Shown here: positions 12,253 through 13,455 of the stretch, piece after piece
Layout: each line of letters opens with the position of its first letter
Numbering within the stretch: position 1 is the stretch's first letter
Assembly: GCA_964374095.1 (NCBI GenBank)
Contig: CAYJXJ010000131.1
Span: 1 to 13,455, forward strand
From: CAYJXJ01 sp964374095
GTDB taxonomy: Bacteria; Elusimicrobiota; Elusimicrobia; UBA1565; UBA9628
DNA: 13,455 nucleotides
Direction: 5' to 3'
Notes under the pieces: model-generated
Seen by the model: the letters and a program-made list of their open reading frames with translations, nothing else
Database searches by the model: none
What the model was told of the DNA's origin: nothing
Translations under genes and position numbers: made by a program

Positions 12253-12343
12253 AGGGATTCGGCGGACTCCCCGTCTCACGCCCGGGACTCGGGAACCAGC
12301 CGGCCGCTTGCCCCCTCGTTGCGCCGATCGGCACGACAACCAA

Positions 12344-12357
12344 CCGGTGGACACCGG
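12344..12357 (-). terminator. Weak hairpin after vapC
   Basis: CCGGTG and CACCGG pair around two bases, 22 bases beyond the toxin stop codon on the minus strand. The following sequence is only moderately T-rich (TTGGTTGTCG), so it is at best a weak terminator. It lies between the toxin and the Sel1-like gene. Confidence 0.25.
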
Positions 12358-12379
12358 GGTGAATCGGTTCGATCCTCGA

Positions 12380-12793
12380 TCAAGACGCCTCCGGCCGCTC
12401 CAGGACGAAGCCCTGCGCGGCGAAGTCCTCGTCGAAGGCGAAGGCCCGCGCCAGCCCCTGGGAGCGCATTGTCACAAACGATCCGCAATCGACCAAGCCG
12501 ACCCGCCCCGCCAGGTCCTGGTAGAGGCCCCAGGCCTCATCAAGACCCTCGCCGACGGCATGAACCCGAACCGAGGACGTCCCCAGAATCCACCTTCCAG
12601 CGCTCACGGCTTCCTCCTTCCCCACCCTGTTGGCGAGCAGCGCCAGGGTCTCCGCCACCACCCAGTCCGAGGTATGAAGGGAGCAGCCTTGTTTGAGAAG
12701 CAGCTCCAAGATTCGGCGCGCGTCGCGATGGGCCGGATCGGTTGAAACCCGGAGCGCGTACCAGGCCGAGGTATCGACGAACGTCCCTACCAC
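12380..12793 (-). CDS. vapC: PIN-domain ribonuclease toxin (VapC family)
   Basis: VapC toxins are Mg2+-dependent ribonucleases that cut specific RNAs, often tRNA or rRNA, when their antitoxin is lost. The 137-aa protein has the PIN-domain acidic residues in order: D7 in FVDTSAWYAL, E48 in WVVAETLALL, D102 in LVDCGSFVTM and D121 in AFAFDEDFAAQGF. The SFV-M and FDEDF blocks are typical of a common VapC subgroup. The start is GTG at 12793, overlapping the antitoxin's last seven bases, the usual coupled arrangement. The catalytic residues look complete, so the toxin is probably active. The RNA target cannot be inferred from sequence. Confidence 0.9.
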   Translation of the reverse strand: MVGTFVDTSAWYALRVSTDPAHRDARRILELLLKQGCSLHTSDWVVAETLALLANRVGKEEAVSAGRWILGTSSVRVHAVGEGLDEAWGLYQDLAGRVGLVDCGSFVTMRSQGLARAFAFDEDFAAQGFVLERPEAS

Positions 12794-13044
12794 CCGCCCG
12801 ATCCGAGATACTTATCGTGGTGTTGGGAAGCTCCGGCACCGTCGTCCCGGCAGACCCCCACGCCTTCCATCAGTTTGCGATACCCATCCCGCATGGCCTG
12901 CTCAGGAGTACGGCGCAGGTACTGAGCCGCGGCCTCCCGTAGCAGCTGGGCCAAGGACTTGCCCTCCTTCTGAGCCCGCTTCTTGATCGCCAGGTACTCC
13001 CGGGACGGGAGGTAGACTTGTATCCGCTTCTCTGTTAGCGCCAT
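12787..13044 (-). CDS. vapB: Ribbon-helix-helix antitoxin (VapB/CopG-like)
   Basis: The 85-aa protein begins with a ribbon-helix-helix DNA-binding region: the strand RIQVYLP at 7-13, then two helices ending LREAAAQYL at about 35-43. The C-terminal half is less conserved (residues 46-85, with EQAMRDGYRKLMEG) and would wrap the toxin's active site. Antitoxins of this type neutralise the PIN toxin and repress their own promoter as dimers. The ATG at 13044 follows a predicted promoter by a leader of only about seven bases, and no Shine-Dalgarno sequence is present. The stop at 12787 is inside the toxin gene, so the pair is translated as one unit. The VapB name rests on partner and fold; the RHH class is clear. 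Confidence 0.85.
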   Translation of the reverse strand: MALTEKRIQVYLPSREYLAIKKRAQKEGKSLAQLLREAAAQYLRRTPEQAMRDGYRKLMEGVGVCRDDGAGASQHHDKYLGSGGW

Positions 13045-13058
13045 ATAGTGACGCTATA
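13044..13058. promoter_or_regulatory. Inverted repeat at the toxin-antitoxin transcription start
   Basis: TATAG (13044-13048) and CTATA (13054-13058) flank five bases, spanning the predicted start site and the antitoxin start codon. With the tandem units in the promoter spacer it could be part of the autoregulatory operator, but the arms are short. Confidence 0.3.
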
Positions 13059-13086
13059 GCTTAACATCATAACATCTATTTGTCAA
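13058..13086 (-). promoter_or_regulatory. Promoter of the vapBC-like operon
   Basis: Minus-strand TTGACA (13086-13081) is a perfect -35. Seventeen bases on lies TAAGCT (13063-13058), which keeps the three most conserved -10 positions and has a TGT extension. The predicted start is near 13051, seven bases before the antitoxin ATG. The region is strikingly A/T-rich against its surroundings. Confidence 0.65.
13061..13076 (-). promoter_or_regulatory. Tandem GATGTTA units inside the promoter spacer (probable antitoxin operator)
   Basis: On the minus strand GATGTTAT (13076-13069) is followed directly by GATGTTAA (13068-13061), two copies in 8 bp steps. They fill the spacer between -35 and -10. RHH antitoxins bind repeated half-sites in their own promoters, so these are good operator candidates by position and spacing; binding itself is inference. 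Confidence 0.5.
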
Positions 13087-13087
13087 G

Positions 13088-13142
13088 CGGCCGAGTCGGC
13101 CGGCGGACGGGTGCTCCAACCCGTTGCCGGCAGCCCTGCCGG
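13088..13142. repeat. Cluster of three short inverted repeats in the 240-bp right-hand spacer
   Basis: CGGCCGA-g-TCGGCCG (13088-13102), ACGGGT-gctcca-ACCCGT (13107-13124) and CCGGCA-gccc-TGCCGG (13127-13142) follow each other just upstream of the toxin-antitoxin -35. In the 13045-13284 spacer no convincing gene is seen. A six-T run on the minus strand (13270-13275 region) just after the response-regulator stop could mark a terminator, but no good stem precedes it. In GC-rich DNA some short inverted repeats arise by chance. Confidence 0.4.
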
Positions 13143-13284
13143 ACGGCCAGCGCGTGGAATTCGCCGCTCCGTTGAACCATCTTCTCCGAGAAATAGCCAT
13201 CATGAAAGCGGGTAAAAAACGAGGATCGCCGCGATGAGGAGGCGAAAAATGAGGGTGCTGTCATCGAAAAAACCCGCGGAGAAC

Positions 13285-13455
13285 TCAGTCCTCGGAAGGC
13301 CGGAGGATGTCATTGACGGTTTTCTCGAGAAGATCGATATCGAAAGGCTTAAGCAGATAGTCGGTGGCGCCCAGCCCGGCGGCCTTTTTGACCAACTCCA
13401 GAGCCTGTTGCATAAACCCCCCCTGATTTGAGAAAATCATCGTACGCGCGCGCAC
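13285..13455 (-). CDS. Response-regulator receiver domain, C-terminal part (cut by the window edge)
   Basis: The last 56 residues of a CheY-like receiver domain run in from the right edge. TMIFSN is the fourth strand, with the switch Ser/Thr position; ELVKKAAGLGATDYLLKPFD carries the fourth helix and the fifth strand with the invariant Lys before Pro; LLEKTVNDIL is the final helix. The protein ends eleven or so residues after the Lys-containing strand's helix begins (RPSED and a TGA stop). The receiver is therefore at the C-terminus and may be the whole protein, or the end of a hybrid sensor kinase. The phosphorylated Asp and the partner lie outside the window. Confidence 0.85.
   Translation of the reverse strand: MRARTMIFSNQGGFMQQALELVKKAAGLGATDYLLKPFDIDLLEKTVNDILRPSED

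Noticed and set aside
13107..13142. Integron attC-like recombination site
   Set aside because: The required RYYYAAC and GTTRRRY core sites are not present in the right arrangement and no integrase or cassette is nearby.
13200..13222. Similarity of GTAAAAAACGAGGAT near 13210 to the GTAAAACGAGGAT by the inverted repeat at 7381
   Set aside because: The exact shared run is about 11 bases, and many such matches are expected by chance in 13 kb. The second site has no inverted partner.
13076..13264. 62-codon minus-strand frame in the right-hand spacer
   Set aside because: Ser/Arg/Phe-rich with no motif or ribosome-binding site, and it overlaps the toxin-antitoxin -35 region.

Overview
The window is compact, GC-rich bacterial chromosome (roughly two-thirds G+C by eye). 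There is no stretch over 300 bases without a gene. The longest gaps are about 240 bp at the right end and 150 bp between the antiporter and ygfZ. Signal peptides, a lipobox and a MurC ligase point to a bacterium with an exported compartment, probably Gram-negative-like. The exact phylum cannot be read from the sequence; an uncultured GC-rich lineage such as Elusimicrobiota is only a guess. Codon composition looks uniform, and apart from the toxin-antitoxin pair there is no clear sign of a mobile island. No tRNA, rRNA, CRISPR array or insertion sequence was seen.

Layout, left to right. A leftward operon (about 4690 to 88) encodes an RdgB-type nucleotide-sanitising pyrophosphatase fused in frame to a secreted TPR protein, then MurC (ATGA overlap), then the 16S rRNA dimethyltransferase RsmA. 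A rightward operon (4746 to 7244) diverges from it: a BON-domain lipoprotein, MutY (17-nt overlap) and a CPA2-type cation/proton antiporter (TGATG overlap). RdgB and MutY both protect against damaged nucleotides or DNA and sit back to back. The antiporter converges on ygfZ (minus strand) across a 150-bp spacer. That spacer holds a perfect 22-bp palindrome, a degenerate ygfZ-tail-like sequence and a 14-bp-arm inverted repeat.

YgfZ and homogentisate 1,2-dioxygenase then diverge from a 65-bp spacer. Each appears to have a promoter placed exactly for a leaderless mRNA, and the two promoters share one -35 element. The dioxygenase is followed by a flavin-reductase-like protein and an unusually short, one-module HPPD-like dioxygenase: a partial tyrosine/phenylalanine catabolic operon without the later pathway steps. 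It converges, with overlapping stop codons, on a secreted Sel1-like protein. Beyond that lies a VapBC-type RHH/PIN toxin-antitoxin pair with a recognisable promoter and repeated operator-like units. The right edge cuts the C-terminal end of a response-regulator receiver domain.

Most notable: (1) the in-frame RdgB/signal-peptide/TPR fusion; (2) two intergenic 22-bp perfect palindromes of one sequence family (937-958 and 7252-7273), the first flanked by inverted DnaA-box-like arms; (3) divergent leaderless promoters sharing a -35 box; (4) the one-module HPPD-like protein beside homogentisate dioxygenase.
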